From NCBI RefSeq assembly GCF_006363895.1, contig NZ_CP040953.1: a stretch of DNA of 64,000 nt; one strand, written 5' to 3'. The notes beneath the pieces were generated by a model, which ran no database searches, had not been told where the DNA came from, and saw nothing but the letters and a program-made list of their open reading frames with translations. Of this stretch, positions 35,051 to 43,510 are shown piece after piece (within the stretch, counting starts at the first letter, position 1; each line of letters begins with the position of its first letter). The stretch is from Methylopumilus universalis. Lineage in GTDB: Bacteria > Pseudomonadota > Gammaproteobacteria > Burkholderiales > Methylophilaceae. The position numbers and the translations under genes are program-made.

Positions 35051-36982
35051 ATGAATGAACTATTTATTAAACAATTTTTTAGTGAAAAAGGCGAGCTATC
35101 TCAGAGTATTGAAGATTATCGTCTGAGACAGGAGCAGGTCGACATCTCGGTGTTAATTGACGAAGCTATCACAAATAAAAAAAAGTTAATTGTTGAGGCC
35201 GGAACGGGTATTGGTAAAACTTTTGCGTATCTTGTGCCAGCGTTTTTGTCTGGCGGGAAAATTATTATTTCTACGGCTACCAAAAATCTTCAGGATCAGT
35301 TGTTTACTAAAGATATTCCCATGATTAGAGATGCATTAAATGTCCCCGTGACTCTAGCAATGTTGAAGGGCAGATCAAACTATCTATGTCATTTGCGATT
35401 AGAAAACGCCATGATCGAAGGCGCATTTATGACCAAAGAAGATGTCACTTATTTGCATCTCGTTAATCAACATGCGAAGCATAGTATGGATGGCGATAGA
35501 TCAGAATTGGATACAATTCCAGAGAGCTCCTCCATATGGCCCCAGGTGACCTCCACTAAAGAAAATTGTTTAGGTCAGGATTGTAGTTTTTATAAAGAGT
35601 GCTTTGTTATGAACGCCAGAAAAAAAGCATTGACTGCTGATGTCACGATCGTGAATCACCATTTATTTTTTGCCGATCTTAACATGAAGGAAGAAGGCAT
35701 ATCCGAACTTCTACCAAAAGCCACTACTGTTATTTTTGATGAGGCCCATCAAATACCTGACATCGCATCTATTTTCTTTGGAAAAAATGTTTCAACGGCT
35801 CAAATTAGCGAGATCGTTCAGGATGGCTATCAAATTTATTTGAAACATATGAAAGACGTTTCAGATTTTGAAACAATTTTAAATGATCTAGAAAAAGCAA
35901 ATAAAGATTTTAGACTTGTATTTCCAAGGGAATCTAATCGATACCCATACCAAAAAATTTCTACTTTTAGCCGATTCGACTCTGCTTACGAAAACTTAAT
36001 TGAAAAACTCAAAACATTAATTCAGTTATTGGCTCATCACAAGGACAGGGATACGGAGATTGAAAAGTATTTTGATAGTTCGAATGAAATAATTTCCAAT
36101 TTTGATAATTGGCGTGACGATAAAGATAACAACTCAATAAAGTGGGTAGAGGTTTATTCTCAGTCCGTGCAACTTAATAATACCCCCTTATCGATTGCCG
36201 ATATGTTTGCAAAACATATCAATAATGAATTAACTTCATGGATCTTTACATCTGCAACTCTCGCTGTAAAAAATAATTTTGATCATTTCAAAAGTCAGCT
36301 AGGTTTAACAGATGCGGATTCTGTTTCTAAGGAAAGTCCATTTAACTACGCTGAAAAGGCTTTACTTTTTGTACCTAAACTAATGCCAGATGCTAATCAT
36401 GAGAACTTTAACTTTGCGGTTGTTAATCAAATTTATCCCTTTATCAAAGCGAGCAAAGGTAGGGCATTTATTTTATGTACGACACTAAAGTCTATGCGGG
36501 AGATATTTACGCTCCTTCAAGATAAAATTGAAACGGATCAGTTGGATTACCCCATATACCTTCAGGGCGATGGTTCAAGGAATCATCTTTTAAATAAGTT
36601 TAGAGAACACGGTCACGCTGTCCTCATAGGCTCTTTAAGTTTTTGGGAGGGGGTTGATGTGAAGGGAGATGCCCTATCATTAGTGGTAATAGATAAATTG
36701 CCTTTTTTTTCGCCAGAAGATCCGGTGCTCGCTGCGAGAATTGATAAAATTAACAAAAGTGGAAAGAATGCCTTCATGGAATATCAGTTACCTAACGCAG
36801 TGATTACTTTAAAGCAGGGAGCTGGTCGATTAATTCGCGATGAATTTGATAAGGGCGTACTGGTGATATGTGATACAAGAATTATTGAAAAAGCTTATGG
36901 AAAAAGAATGTGGCAGAGCCTGCCTCCTTTCGCTCGATCACGAGATGATTTAGAGGTTATCCAGTTCCTAGAAAAAATTTAA
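35051..36982 (+). CDS. DinG/YoaA-family ATP-dependent DNA helicase
   Basis: Superfamily 2 XPD-like 5'-3' helicase of 643 residues. Walker A is EAGTGIGKT (49-57), the DEAH box lies near 230 and the C-terminal motif VI near QGAGRLIRD. Four cysteines of the Fe-S cluster are present: one in SNYLCHL (about 113) and three in ENCLGQDCSFYKECF (about 173-184). Length and absence of an exonuclease domain fit the YoaA branch. In E. coli YoaA works with the polymerase III chi subunit in repair of stalled forks; it is notable that a HolD-like gene lies 1 kb downstream. The 3-base gap to tsaB suggests an operon. Confidence 0.92.
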   Translation: MNELFIKQFFSEKGELSQSIEDYRLRQEQVDISVLIDEAITNKKKLIVEAGTGIGKTFAYLVPAFLSGGKIIISTATKNLQDQLFTKDIPMIRDALNVPVTLAMLKGRSNYLCHLRLENAMIEGAFMTKEDVTYLHLVNQHAKHSMDGDRSELDTIPESSSIWPQVTSTKENCLGQDCSFYKECFVMNARKKALTADVTIVNHHLFFADLNMKEEGISELLPKATTVIFDEAHQIPDIASIFFGKNVSTAQISEIVQDGYQIYLKHMKDVSDFETILNDLEKANKDFRLVFPRESNRYPYQKISTFSRFDSAYENLIEKLKTLIQLLAHHKDRDTEIEKYFDSSNEIISNFDNWRDDKDNNSIKWVEVYSQSVQLNNTPLSIADMFAKHINNELTSWIFTSATLAVKNNFDHFKSQLGLTDADSVSKESPFNYAEKALLFVPKLMPDANHENFNFAVVNQIYPFIKASKGRAFILCTTLKSMREIFTLLQDKIETDQLDYPIYLQGDGSRNHLLNKFREHGHAVLIGSLSFWEGVDVKGDALSLVVIDKLPFFSPEDPVLAARIDKINKSGKNAFMEYQLPNAVITLKQGAGRLIRDEFDKGVLVICDTRIIEKAYGKRMWQSLPPFARSRDDLEVIQFLEKI

Positions 36983-36985
36983 TCT

Positions 36986-37672
36986 ATGAAAATCTTATCT
37001 TTAGATACTTCGACCGAATATATGTCTTTAGGCTTAAAAATTGATGAGGATTTTTACTCGATCAATATCAAGGCTGGACAGACTCACTCAGAAATTGTCT
37101 TGCCGGAAATAAAAAAATTACTAAGCGAGCATCAATTAACCATAACGGATCTTGATGCTGTTGCATTTGGCAGAGGTCCAGGTTCATTTACAGGGATTAG
37201 AATTGCATGCGGCATAGCTTATGGATTGGGCTATGGTGCATCGATTCCAGTCATCGGTGTTAATAATCTTTTGGCACTTGCTGAGGCATCAGGTAAAGAT
37301 AAAGTGGTCAGTGGTATTGATGCCAGAATGGGTGAATTATATTTAAGTGCTTACATAAAAGAGGGGAAAACATTTTCAGAGCCTATGCTCGAAGGTGTTT
37401 ATAAGCCTCATGAATTGCCCCAGCTTAAAGGCTTAGGTTGGACCTTAGTTGGAAATGCAATTGAGACATACGAAAAGCAAATGAAAGATCACTTTGGTCA
37501 GCAGATTGAAGAAGTTATGTTTGGCCCCTATGAAGTGGTCGAATCCATTTCTAAACTCGCAATGCCCTTCATTAAAAATAAATTATTCAAGCTGATTCAT
37601 GCCGAACCTCTCTACTTAAGAAATAAAGTGGCCTTTACGACCGAAGAGCGAAAGTCATTGAATGCAGTTTAG
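36986..37672 (+). CDS. tsaB: tRNA threonylcarbamoyladenosine biosynthesis protein TsaB
   Basis: Scaffold subunit that works with TsaD and TsaE to transfer the threonylcarbamoyl group made by TsaC (here at 11553) to A37 of tRNA. The 228-residue ASKHA-fold protein starts ILSLDTSTEYMSLGL, and has AFGRGPGSFTGIRIACGIAYG and the DARMGELYLSAY segment, all typical. The reading frame overlaps rimI by 11 bases, the common tsaB-rimI pairing. Confidence 0.94.
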   Translation: MKILSLDTSTEYMSLGLKIDEDFYSINIKAGQTHSEIVLPEIKKLLSEHQLTITDLDAVAFGRGPGSFTGIRIACGIAYGLGYGASIPVIGVNNLLALAEASGKDKVVSGIDARMGELYLSAYIKEGKTFSEPMLEGVYKPHELPQLKGLGWTLVGNAIETYEKQMKDHFGQQIEEVMFGPYEVVESISKLAMPFIKNKLFKLIHAEPLYLRNKVAFTTEERKSLNAV

Positions 37673-38099
37673 TGACTTCAAAGAGATTGATTTAAGCGCG
37701 ATTGAATTGATTGAAAATGAAGTTCATGCTTACCCTTGGACGCGAGGTAATTTTTTAGATTCAATAAAATCAAGTCACACATGTTTTATGATGAAGGCAA
37801 ATGAAGAAATCATAGGGTATGCGGTCATAATGTTTGTATTAGATGAGTGTCACATACTTAATATAAGCATAAAAAAAAGTATGCAAAGGAAAGGCTATGG
37901 TTCGGATTTACTTAAAGAAGTAATTCGTCGTTCAGAGTTGGCTCATTCTAAAACGATTTATCTTGAAGTTAGGATGTCCAATCATGCCGCTATTCACTTG
38001 TATGACAAACATGGGTTTAATGAAATGAGCATTAGAAAAGATTATTATCGTGCTAAAGAAGGGCGGGAAGATGCAGTTTTAATGGGGCTCGAGATTTGA
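37662..38099 (+). CDS. rimI: Ribosomal-protein-S18-alanine N-acetyltransferase
   Basis: GNAT acetyltransferase of 145 residues. The acetyl-CoA loop is QRKGYGSDLL, and YPWTRGNFLDSIKSSH and EVRMSNHAAIHLYDKHGF are characteristic of RimI, which acetylates the N-terminal alanine of ribosomal protein S18. Its position downstream of tsaB with overlapping frames matches the conserved tsaB-rimI neighbourhood. The stop TGA overlaps the ATG of the following gene by one base. Confidence 0.92.
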   Translation: MQFSDFKEIDLSAIELIENEVHAYPWTRGNFLDSIKSSHTCFMMKANEEIIGYAVIMFVLDECHILNISIKKSMQRKGYGSDLLKEVIRRSELAHSKTIYLEVRMSNHAAIHLYDKHGFNEMSIRKDYYRAKEGREDAVLMGLEI

Positions 38100-38614
38100 T
38101 GGATGCTGAATACACAAAAAGAATTTTAAAGGAACTTGAATTATTTCCCCTTTGGAAATTAAAAGACAAGGATATTGCTTTATCTATTTCAAAAGAAGAG
38201 ATAAAGCCCATTGAGACCGATTTATTTTTTGTATTCAAAATTAATTGTGTAGAAGGATCGTTATTACTTTTAAGCCAGAATTTTGTATTGGAACAGGAAG
38301 GGGCTGTACAAGAATTATTTTTAAATATTGCAAAATTTATTACAACGACGATAGGTCAAGACACATTCCAGAAAAATCATTTATTAATACTCACTAAAGA
38401 TCAATTAAGCGATCTATGCCTAAATACTCCTCCAAAGCATATGCTAGCTTTTGGGTTAAATAATCAGTTTTTTGAAGAATACAAAACAAATAATTTGATG
38501 AATAATGTCACTTTGAACATTAAGCATACGCTTGATCTTAATCATCTTCTTCAAAACCCAAAAGATAAGAAATTAGTTTGGGAAAATATTTTAGATTTAA
38601 TTAAAGACTTTTAA
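38099..38614 (+). CDS. Candidate DNA polymerase III psi subunit (HolD-like)
   Basis: A 171-residue soluble protein with no signal peptide. I suggest HolD because (1) it is joined to rimI (TGATG overlap), and E. coli has holD-rimI together; (2) the N-terminus, LKELELFPLWKLKDKDIALS, matches the psi pattern of a short helix, an aromatic W-x-L and a strand; (3) the C-terminus, NPKDKKLVWENILDLIKDF, resembles the psi ending NPTARAALWQQI...FF; (4) the middle LLILTKDQLSDL corresponds to the psi strand-helix. Psi joins chi to the clamp loader. The similarity is judged by eye, so this is a reasoned hypothesis. I preferred the ATG at 38099 to the TTG at 38096. Confidence 0.6.
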   Translation: MDAEYTKRILKELELFPLWKLKDKDIALSISKEEIKPIETDLFFVFKINCVEGSLLLLSQNFVLEQEGAVQELFLNIAKFITTTIGQDTFQKNHLLILTKDQLSDLCLNTPPKHMLAFGLNNQFFEEYKTNNLMNNVTLNIKHTLDLNHLLQNPKDKKLVWENILDLIKDF

Positions 38615-38630
38615 AAAAGAAAGAACATTA

Positions 38631-40355
38631 ATGCTTGCATCAAAATTTTACATTTCAACCCTAAAGGAGGCGCCATCAGAGGCTGAGCTTATTAGTCATA
38701 AACTTATGATTCGCGCAGGCTTTATTAAGCGACTCGGTTCAGGCCTTTATTCTTGGATGCCACTTGGCTTAAAAGTTTTAAGAAAAATTGAAGCGATTAT
38801 TAGAAATGAAATGAATAAGGCAGGGGCCTTAGAGTTATTAATGCCAGCCATACAGCCAGCTGAGCTATGGGAAGAGACAGGGCGATGGGAACTCTTCGGA
38901 CCACAGATGTTAAAAATCAAAGATCGCCATGATCGAAGTTTTTGTTTTGGACCGACGCACGAAGAAGTGATCACAGATATTGCTAGAAAAGAAATTAATA
39001 GCTACAAGCAGCTGCCTATTAATTTTTATCAGATTCAAATGAAATTTAGGGATGAAATTAGACCTCGTTTCGGGGTGATGCGTGCTCGCGAGTTTCTTAT
39101 GAAGGACGCCTATTCTTTCCACGCCTCAAAAAACTCTCTGCAAGAAACCTACGAGACGATGTATCAGGCCTATACCAATATTTTTAATAAGATAGGTCTT
39201 CAGTTTAGAGCAGTTAAAGCGGATACCGGTGCAATTGGAGGAGACGGGTCACATGAGTTTCATGTCTTAGCTGATTCCGGTGAAGATGCGATTGCATATA
39301 GCTCGGTTTCTGACTATGCCGCTAACATTGAATTAGCAGAAGCTATTCTTCAGGATCATAAAAGGCCAGATGCAATAGAGAAGATGGTTAGATTTGACAC
39401 ACCTAAAGAGACGACATGTGACGACGTCGCTAAGTTAATTGGCGCATCTACTAAGAAGACAGTCAAAACTATAGCCCTTATCAATCAAACTAATGAAGCG
39501 AATGAATTTTTCTTGGCTCTTCTTCGCGGCGATCATGAACTTAATGAAGTGAAATTATCTAAACTAAAAGGATTTGAGAATTTCCGTTTTGCAACTGAAG
39601 ATGAAGTGAAAGAGCATCTTAAATGCCCACCAGGATTTATTGGGCCTGTAGGAGTTAAATCTTCTATAAAAATTATAGCGGACAAGTCCGTCGGTATTCT
39701 ATCTGATTTTATCTGCGGGGCTAACGAGCCCAAGCTTCATCTAAAAGGGGTAAATTTTGTGCGAGACGTTCCGGAGCCACTACTTTATGCAGATATAAGA
39801 AAAGTGGTTGAAGGTGATGTCAGTCCAGATAAGCAAGGCATGCTTCAGATATGCAGAGGGATTGAAGTAGGCCATATTTTTCAGTTGGGTAATAAATACT
39901 CTAAAGTGATGAAAGCTGAATATTTAGATGAAAATGGCCAGACTCAAACTTTAGAGATGGGCTGTTACGGTATAGGAGTGTCACGCATTGTAGCTGCTGC
40001 TATTGAACAATCACATGATGATAAGGGCATTGTTTTTCCTATTAATATCGCACCTTTCGAAGTGGTGATTGCACCTATAGGTTATGACAAAAGTATTGAA
40101 GTTAAAGCTTCGGCTCATAAAATTTATGATGCGCTTCAGGCTTTAGGAGTTGACGTCTTGCTCGATGACCGAGGAGAGCGCCCGGGGATTATGTTTGCCG
40201 AGATGGAGTTGATAGGTATTCCTTATAGAATTGTCATTGGTGATCGTAATTTAAAAGAAGGTAAAGTCGAGTTCCAAGGTCGATTGGATCAAGAGTCTAA
40301 GTTAGTTGATGAATATCAAATAGTTAAAGAAATTAAATCTTTGTTAGTCCATTGA
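38631..40355 (+). CDS. proS: Prolyl-tRNA synthetase
   Basis: Class II synthetase of 574 residues, the bacterial type with an inserted editing domain. The N-terminal catalytic core has motif 1 (PAIQPAELWEETGRWELFG), motif 2 (RPRFGVMRAREFLMKDAYSF) and motif 3 (GIGVSRIVAAAIEQSHDDKGI). The INS editing domain (about residues 225-410) hydrolyses Ala-tRNA(Pro). The C-terminal anticodon domain includes DDRGERPGIMFAEMELIG. It follows the HolD-like gene after 16 bases and is the last gene of the tsaB-rimI-holD-proS set. Confidence 0.97.
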   Translation: MLASKFYISTLKEAPSEAELISHKLMIRAGFIKRLGSGLYSWMPLGLKVLRKIEAIIRNEMNKAGALELLMPAIQPAELWEETGRWELFGPQMLKIKDRHDRSFCFGPTHEEVITDIARKEINSYKQLPINFYQIQMKFRDEIRPRFGVMRAREFLMKDAYSFHASKNSLQETYETMYQAYTNIFNKIGLQFRAVKADTGAIGGDGSHEFHVLADSGEDAIAYSSVSDYAANIELAEAILQDHKRPDAIEKMVRFDTPKETTCDDVAKLIGASTKKTVKTIALINQTNEANEFFLALLRGDHELNEVKLSKLKGFENFRFATEDEVKEHLKCPPGFIGPVGVKSSIKIIADKSVGILSDFICGANEPKLHLKGVNFVRDVPEPLLYADIRKVVEGDVSPDKQGMLQICRGIEVGHIFQLGNKYSKVMKAEYLDENGQTQTLEMGCYGIGVSRIVAAAIEQSHDDKGIVFPINIAPFEVVIAPIGYDKSIEVKASAHKIYDALQALGVDVLLDDRGERPGIMFAEMELIGIPYRIVIGDRNLKEGKVEFQGRLDQESKLVDEYQIVKEIKSLLVH

Positions 40356-40490
40356 AAATTTAACCAATTTATTCATAAGTATATGATTTAATTGAGTTTT
40401 TTTTGTCAAGCATTTATTACAAAATAATTACAATTAAGGGGTGTATTTGTTAAAAAAAAGGGTTAATATTCGGCAAGTAGTTAGTAATCA

Positions 40491-40518
40491 ATGACCTGAA
40501 AGACTAGGCCCATATGAT
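40491..40518 (+). promoter_or_regulatory. Candidate promoter in the 226-base leader of the DUF1097 gene
   Basis: The interval 40356-40581 is the longest gene-free stretch in the window. I see no clear terminator for proS and no ORF; the only promoter-like pair is ATGACC (40491-40496), 16 bases, TATGAT (40513-40518), leading to the DUF1097 ATG after about 55 bases. A good ribosome-binding site, AGGAG, lies before that ATG. Confidence 0.3.
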
Positions 40519-40581
40519 AACTAAGTGCTCAAGTACTACAGCTCTTTGATGTATATACAGTCAACTAACTTAGGAGATGTT

Positions 40582-41064
40582 ATGTCGAAATCATTAGCAG
40601 TAGCAATTAGTGTTGGTGTAATAGCAGGTCTTTGGACTTTCCTCGGAAGTGGTTATCTCAGCTTTGCAAGTATCGCGATTGGTTTTATAGCTTGGGCTGC
40701 TTCTGGCCTAGTTGGCAAATCAGACGCAATGCAAAAAACAGTTATTGGAATGACGTTCGGCGCAATTATTGCATCAGTTGCAGTTTATTTAGCGGGTGTT
40801 GAACTACCGCTTATAGGTGCAAATATCGCAGTAGGCGTTGGTGTAGCAGCACTCATTCTTGTTCTGGTTGCTGATAAGGTGTCTCAAGTTGCTAATGTTG
40901 GCGTAAATGTTTTAGGTTTTGCGTCAGCTTTCACACTATCACCAAGTGCAGCTAGTATCGGTGCAATGGATTTATCTAATCCAGTAGCTATTGTTTTAGT
41001 TTCAAGTATCTTGGGCGTAGTTGCAGGTAACTTAGCAGGAAGACTTGCCGCTGCAATTAAATAA
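40582..41064 (+). CDS. DUF1097 family integral membrane protein
   Basis: A 160-residue, very hydrophobic protein with about five membrane helices and many Gly/Ala. The start MSKSLAVAISVGVIAGLWTF and the following SFASIAIGFIAWAASGLVG are typical of DUF1097 (YcdZ-like) proteins, of unknown function. I chose the ATG at 40582 because AGGAG is placed correctly; an earlier in-frame start (40525) would add 19 unlikely residues. It is flanked by a 226-base leader and a strong terminator, so it is a single-gene unit. Confidence 0.8.
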   Translation: MSKSLAVAISVGVIAGLWTFLGSGYLSFASIAIGFIAWAASGLVGKSDAMQKTVIGMTFGAIIASVAVYLAGVELPLIGANIAVGVGVAALILVLVADKVSQVANVGVNVLGFASAFTLSPSAASIGAMDLSNPVAIVLVSSILGVVAGNLAGRLAAAIK

Positions 41065-41079
41065 TTGTTTTAAATAAAA

Positions 41080-41106
41080 AAAACGCACCTTTTGGGGTGC
41101 GTTTTT
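41080..41106. terminator. Bidirectional terminator between DUF1097 and the propeller-like gene
   Basis: ACGCACC / GGTGCGT with a 6-base loop, extended by A/T pairs and flanked by an A run on the left and a T run on the right. It can end both convergent transcripts. Confidence 0.9.
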
Positions 41107-41108
41107 TT

Positions 41109-41978
41109 TTATTTAGATTTGCTAGAAATTTTAAACCCATAATAGGTTCCGAACTCACCCTCAGATTCGTTATATATAAAGAATAAATTATTTGCGAAGC
41201 CAAGGCCGTTGTAATGATTGTGTGCCCTTAACTTGATATCCTTTGGCAAAGAAGATTTACCAACGAAGCTGCCCTTAACATTAAAGATTAATACTGCTTT
41301 ATGGTCCACATCGAGAATAGCTAGCTCTTCGCCATCAATGCTCGTTGCCGCAATAAAGCTATCGCTTAAGTCATCAAATGCTACACCTGCTGATTTGAGA
41401 TCCAAATTAATTTCTCCCACTTTGCTGCCATCATTCACATCAATAATAATGACCCTGCCACTTCTTTTTTGTTTAGCAAAGTAACGATTCGTTTTTGAGT
41501 CAAAAGAAGGCATCGTTGCTGAATCGCCAAAGGCAGGATTAAAGCTAGACACTTCTTTGGAGGTACCTTTTAAAATACCTTGTGAATCGAGGTCTAGAGA
41601 AAAAATACCCGTGTTAGGTGCGAAACCAGCTTCACTCGAAACGTTATAAGTGATGGTTGTAAGCTGAAAGCTTAATTCATTATAAAAAATGGAGCGATTA
41701 TCAAATCCTGCTTGTGTTGAAGCCAGATACTTTCCAGATTGATCATAGGTGTGAATAAGTGATTTAGAGATAGGCGCTTCGGTTTCAGAGCCTAAAGGAG
41801 CTAGGCCGCCATCTGCGATGTAATATTTTTTCTGCCCCGGAATAAAAGCCACTGTCATAGGCCGCGTCGTGGGCTTCCTAGCAAGCGTAATTTTAACTTC
41901 TGATTTTGCTTCAGGAAGCACGTCCGCATAAATAGAATAATTAAATATTAAAAAACATAATGCAATAATAATTTTCAT
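41109..41978 (-). CDS. Exported hypothetical protein, probably beta-propeller
   Basis: A 289-residue protein with a signal peptide (about residues 1-18, ending SIYA). I do not recognise a named family. Repeated short units of the type 'FIPGQKKYYIADGG', 'TYDQSGKYLAST', 'FDDLSDSFIAATS' and 'ILDVDHKAVLIFN' alternate strands and turns as in NHL/YncE-like propellers; repeats are degenerate. It lies 30 bases downstream of queA on the same strand, but there is no functional link. It may be an envelope sensor or binding protein; this is inference from fold only. Confidence 0.7.
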   Translation of the reverse strand: MKIIIALCFLIFNYSIYADVLPEAKSEVKITLARKPTTRPMTVAFIPGQKKYYIADGGLAPLGSETEAPISKSLIHTYDQSGKYLASTQAGFDNRSIFYNELSFQLTTITYNVSSEAGFAPNTGIFSLDLDSQGILKGTSKEVSSFNPAFGDSATMPSFDSKTNRYFAKQKRSGRVIIIDVNDGSKVGEINLDLKSAGVAFDDLSDSFIAATSIDGEELAILDVDHKAVLIFNVKGSFVGKSSLPKDIKLRAHNHYNGLGFANNLFFIYNESEGEFGTYYGFKISSKSK

Positions 41979-42008
41979 AAGATCTATCTTCTAAGGTTGA
42001 TTGTTAAT

Positions 42009-43034
42009 TTAAGACCGCTCAATAAATGTAGCATCGCCATAACTAAAAAAGCGATATTCATTTTTAATGGCGTGCTGATATAGTCTTTTCATAGTATCAC
42101 TTCCACTAAAAGCCGAGACTAAAATAAATAATGTACTTTTCGGTAAATGAAAGTTGGTAAGTAATGCGTCAACAATTTTAAATGTATAACCTGGTTTAAT
42201 AAAGATAGAAGTTTCTTTAAATCCAGATTGGATCGTTTCCTCAGAAAATAAACTTTCAAGCGCTCTTAAAACCGTGGTTCCGATTGCAATAATTCTGCCA
42301 TTCTTTGACTTGGCATCATTAATCATGTGAATGGTTTTATCTGGCACATTAAAAGACTCGCTATGCATTTGATGGTTATTAACATCGTTATCTCTAACGG
42401 GTTGAAAAGTACCAGCTCCGACATGCAGCGTTAGAAAAGTGTATTTAATTTTTTTGTCATCTAAGGCTTTAAAAATTTCATCGGTAAAATGGAGTCCAGC
42501 AGTAGGCGCTGCGACGGCGCCCGACTCTTTGGCATAGATTGTTTGGTATCTTTTTTCATCCGATATATCCGCATCTCTCTCGATGTAAGGGGGTAAAGGG
42601 ATATGCCCATATTTTTCAAGTATGTCGTAACTGGATAAATTTGAATTAAACTCAATATAAAAAAGATCGTTTTCTTTCTTGATGACTTTAACCGACACGT
42701 CTTTATTGATTTCAAAAATATTGTCATCAACTATTTTTTTTGATGTTTTTAAGTGCGCGAGCGCATGATGGTCATCCAAGATACGCTCAATCATGATTTC
42801 AACTTTTCCGCCTGTTATTTTTTTTCCAAATAACCTGGCTTTAATTACACGTGTGTCATTGAAAATCAAAAGATCATTCGGATTTAACAAATCAACAAAG
42901 TCTGTAAACTTTTTATCGCTGAATGACTTTGTATTTTTATTCAAAACAAGGAGCCGACTTGAGTCCCTTTTTTGAAGGGGAGTTTGGGCAATAAGATGCT
43001 GGGGCAGTTCAAAATTAAAGTCTTCAATTAGCAT
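42009..43034 (-). CDS. queA: S-adenosylmethionine:tRNA ribosyltransferase-isomerase
   Basis: Transfers and isomerises the ribose moiety of S-adenosylmethionine to preQ1 in tRNA, forming epoxyqueuosine. The 341-residue protein shows the N-terminal FNFELPQHLIAQTPLQKRDSS, NDTRVIKARLFGKK, the GAVAAPTAGLHFTDEIF motif, TLHVGAGTFQPVR and LLTNFHLPKSTLFILVSAF. Full length, and clear. No tgt or yajC follows; the downstream neighbour is the unknown exported protein. Confidence 0.97.
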   Translation of the reverse strand: MLIEDFNFELPQHLIAQTPLQKRDSSRLLVLNKNTKSFSDKKFTDFVDLLNPNDLLIFNDTRVIKARLFGKKITGGKVEIMIERILDDHHALAHLKTSKKIVDDNIFEINKDVSVKVIKKENDLFYIEFNSNLSSYDILEKYGHIPLPPYIERDADISDEKRYQTIYAKESGAVAAPTAGLHFTDEIFKALDDKKIKYTFLTLHVGAGTFQPVRDNDVNNHQMHSESFNVPDKTIHMINDAKSKNGRIIAIGTTVLRALESLFSEETIQSGFKETSIFIKPGYTFKIVDALLTNFHLPKSTLFILVSAFSGSDTMKRLYQHAIKNEYRFFSYGDATFIERS

Positions 43035-43092
43035 ATTAGATTTATGCGCTTAACATTTTAAGAGCAGTTTTTAAATGATCTGAATATTAGAA

Positions 43093-43284
43093 TTATTTAA
43101 TATGGTTTAAAATAACACTTACTAAAATTGCAAGCGTTAATAGCAAAAGAATTGCCACTAAAAAACCTATAATCACAAAATACTTTATCCCATGCTTTTC
43201 AACAAAAGCATCATCCTGAGAAAATCTTCTATTATTTTGGATGCCGAAAAAAGCCGATAGGATACTTTTGATGATATTAAGCAT
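43093..43284 (-). CDS. DUF2970 family small membrane protein
   Basis: A 63-residue protein with a single C-terminal membrane helix (GIKYFVIIGFLVAILLLLTLAILV) and an N-terminal segment LNIIKSILSAFFGIQNNRRFSQDD that is typical of DUF2970. In many betaproteobacteria this small gene lies inside the cytochrome oxidase cluster, between ctaG and coxC. Here it is about 800 bases outside that cluster, upstream and on the opposite strand, across the tRNA-Leu gene. Function is unknown; a role near the oxidase is a guess from neighbourhood. Confidence 0.8.
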   Translation of the reverse strand: MLNIIKSILSAFFGIQNNRRFSQDDAFVEKHGIKYFVIIGFLVAILLLLTLAILVSVILNHIK

Positions 43285-43350
43285 AGTCTTTTATTAAGTT
43301 TTAAATTCCTACAATCATAATATAGTTATCAGATTTAAGCCGATATTATC

Positions 43351-43356
43351 TATAAT
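43351..43356 (+). promoter_or_regulatory. -10 box of the tRNA-Leu gene
   Basis: A perfect TATAAT lies 24 bases before the first base of the tRNA. No good -35 match is seen 16-18 bases upstream. Confidence 0.5.
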
Positions 43357-43379
43357 GTTAAGCTTGTGAGCATCTAGCG

Positions 43380-43466
43380 GCCGGGATGGCGGAATTGGTA
43401 GACGCACGGGACTCAAAATCCCGCGCTAGTAATAGCGTGCGAGTTCGATTCTCGCTCCCGGCACCA
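43380..43466 (+). tRNA. tRNA-Leu (anticodon CAA)
   Basis: An 87-base class II tRNA. The acceptor arms GCCGGGA / TCCCGGC pair fully and the CCA end is encoded. The anticodon stem CGGGA / TCCCG surrounds loop CTCAAAA, giving anticodon CAA (43414-43416), which reads UUG. The long variable arm (CGCTAGTAATAGCG) and the T arm (GCGAG TTCGATT CTCGC) are typical of tRNA-Leu. It is a lone tRNA gene with a TATAAT box just upstream. Confidence 0.97.
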
Positions 43467-43510
43467 TAAATTATTGGAATTTTTTTCTTTTATGTACGTC
43501 AAGAGAAAAT

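Noticed and set aside
43380..43466. Attachment site or integration at tRNA-Leu
   Set aside because: No integrase gene and no repeated copy of the tRNA 3' end were seen in the window; flanks are ordinary genes.
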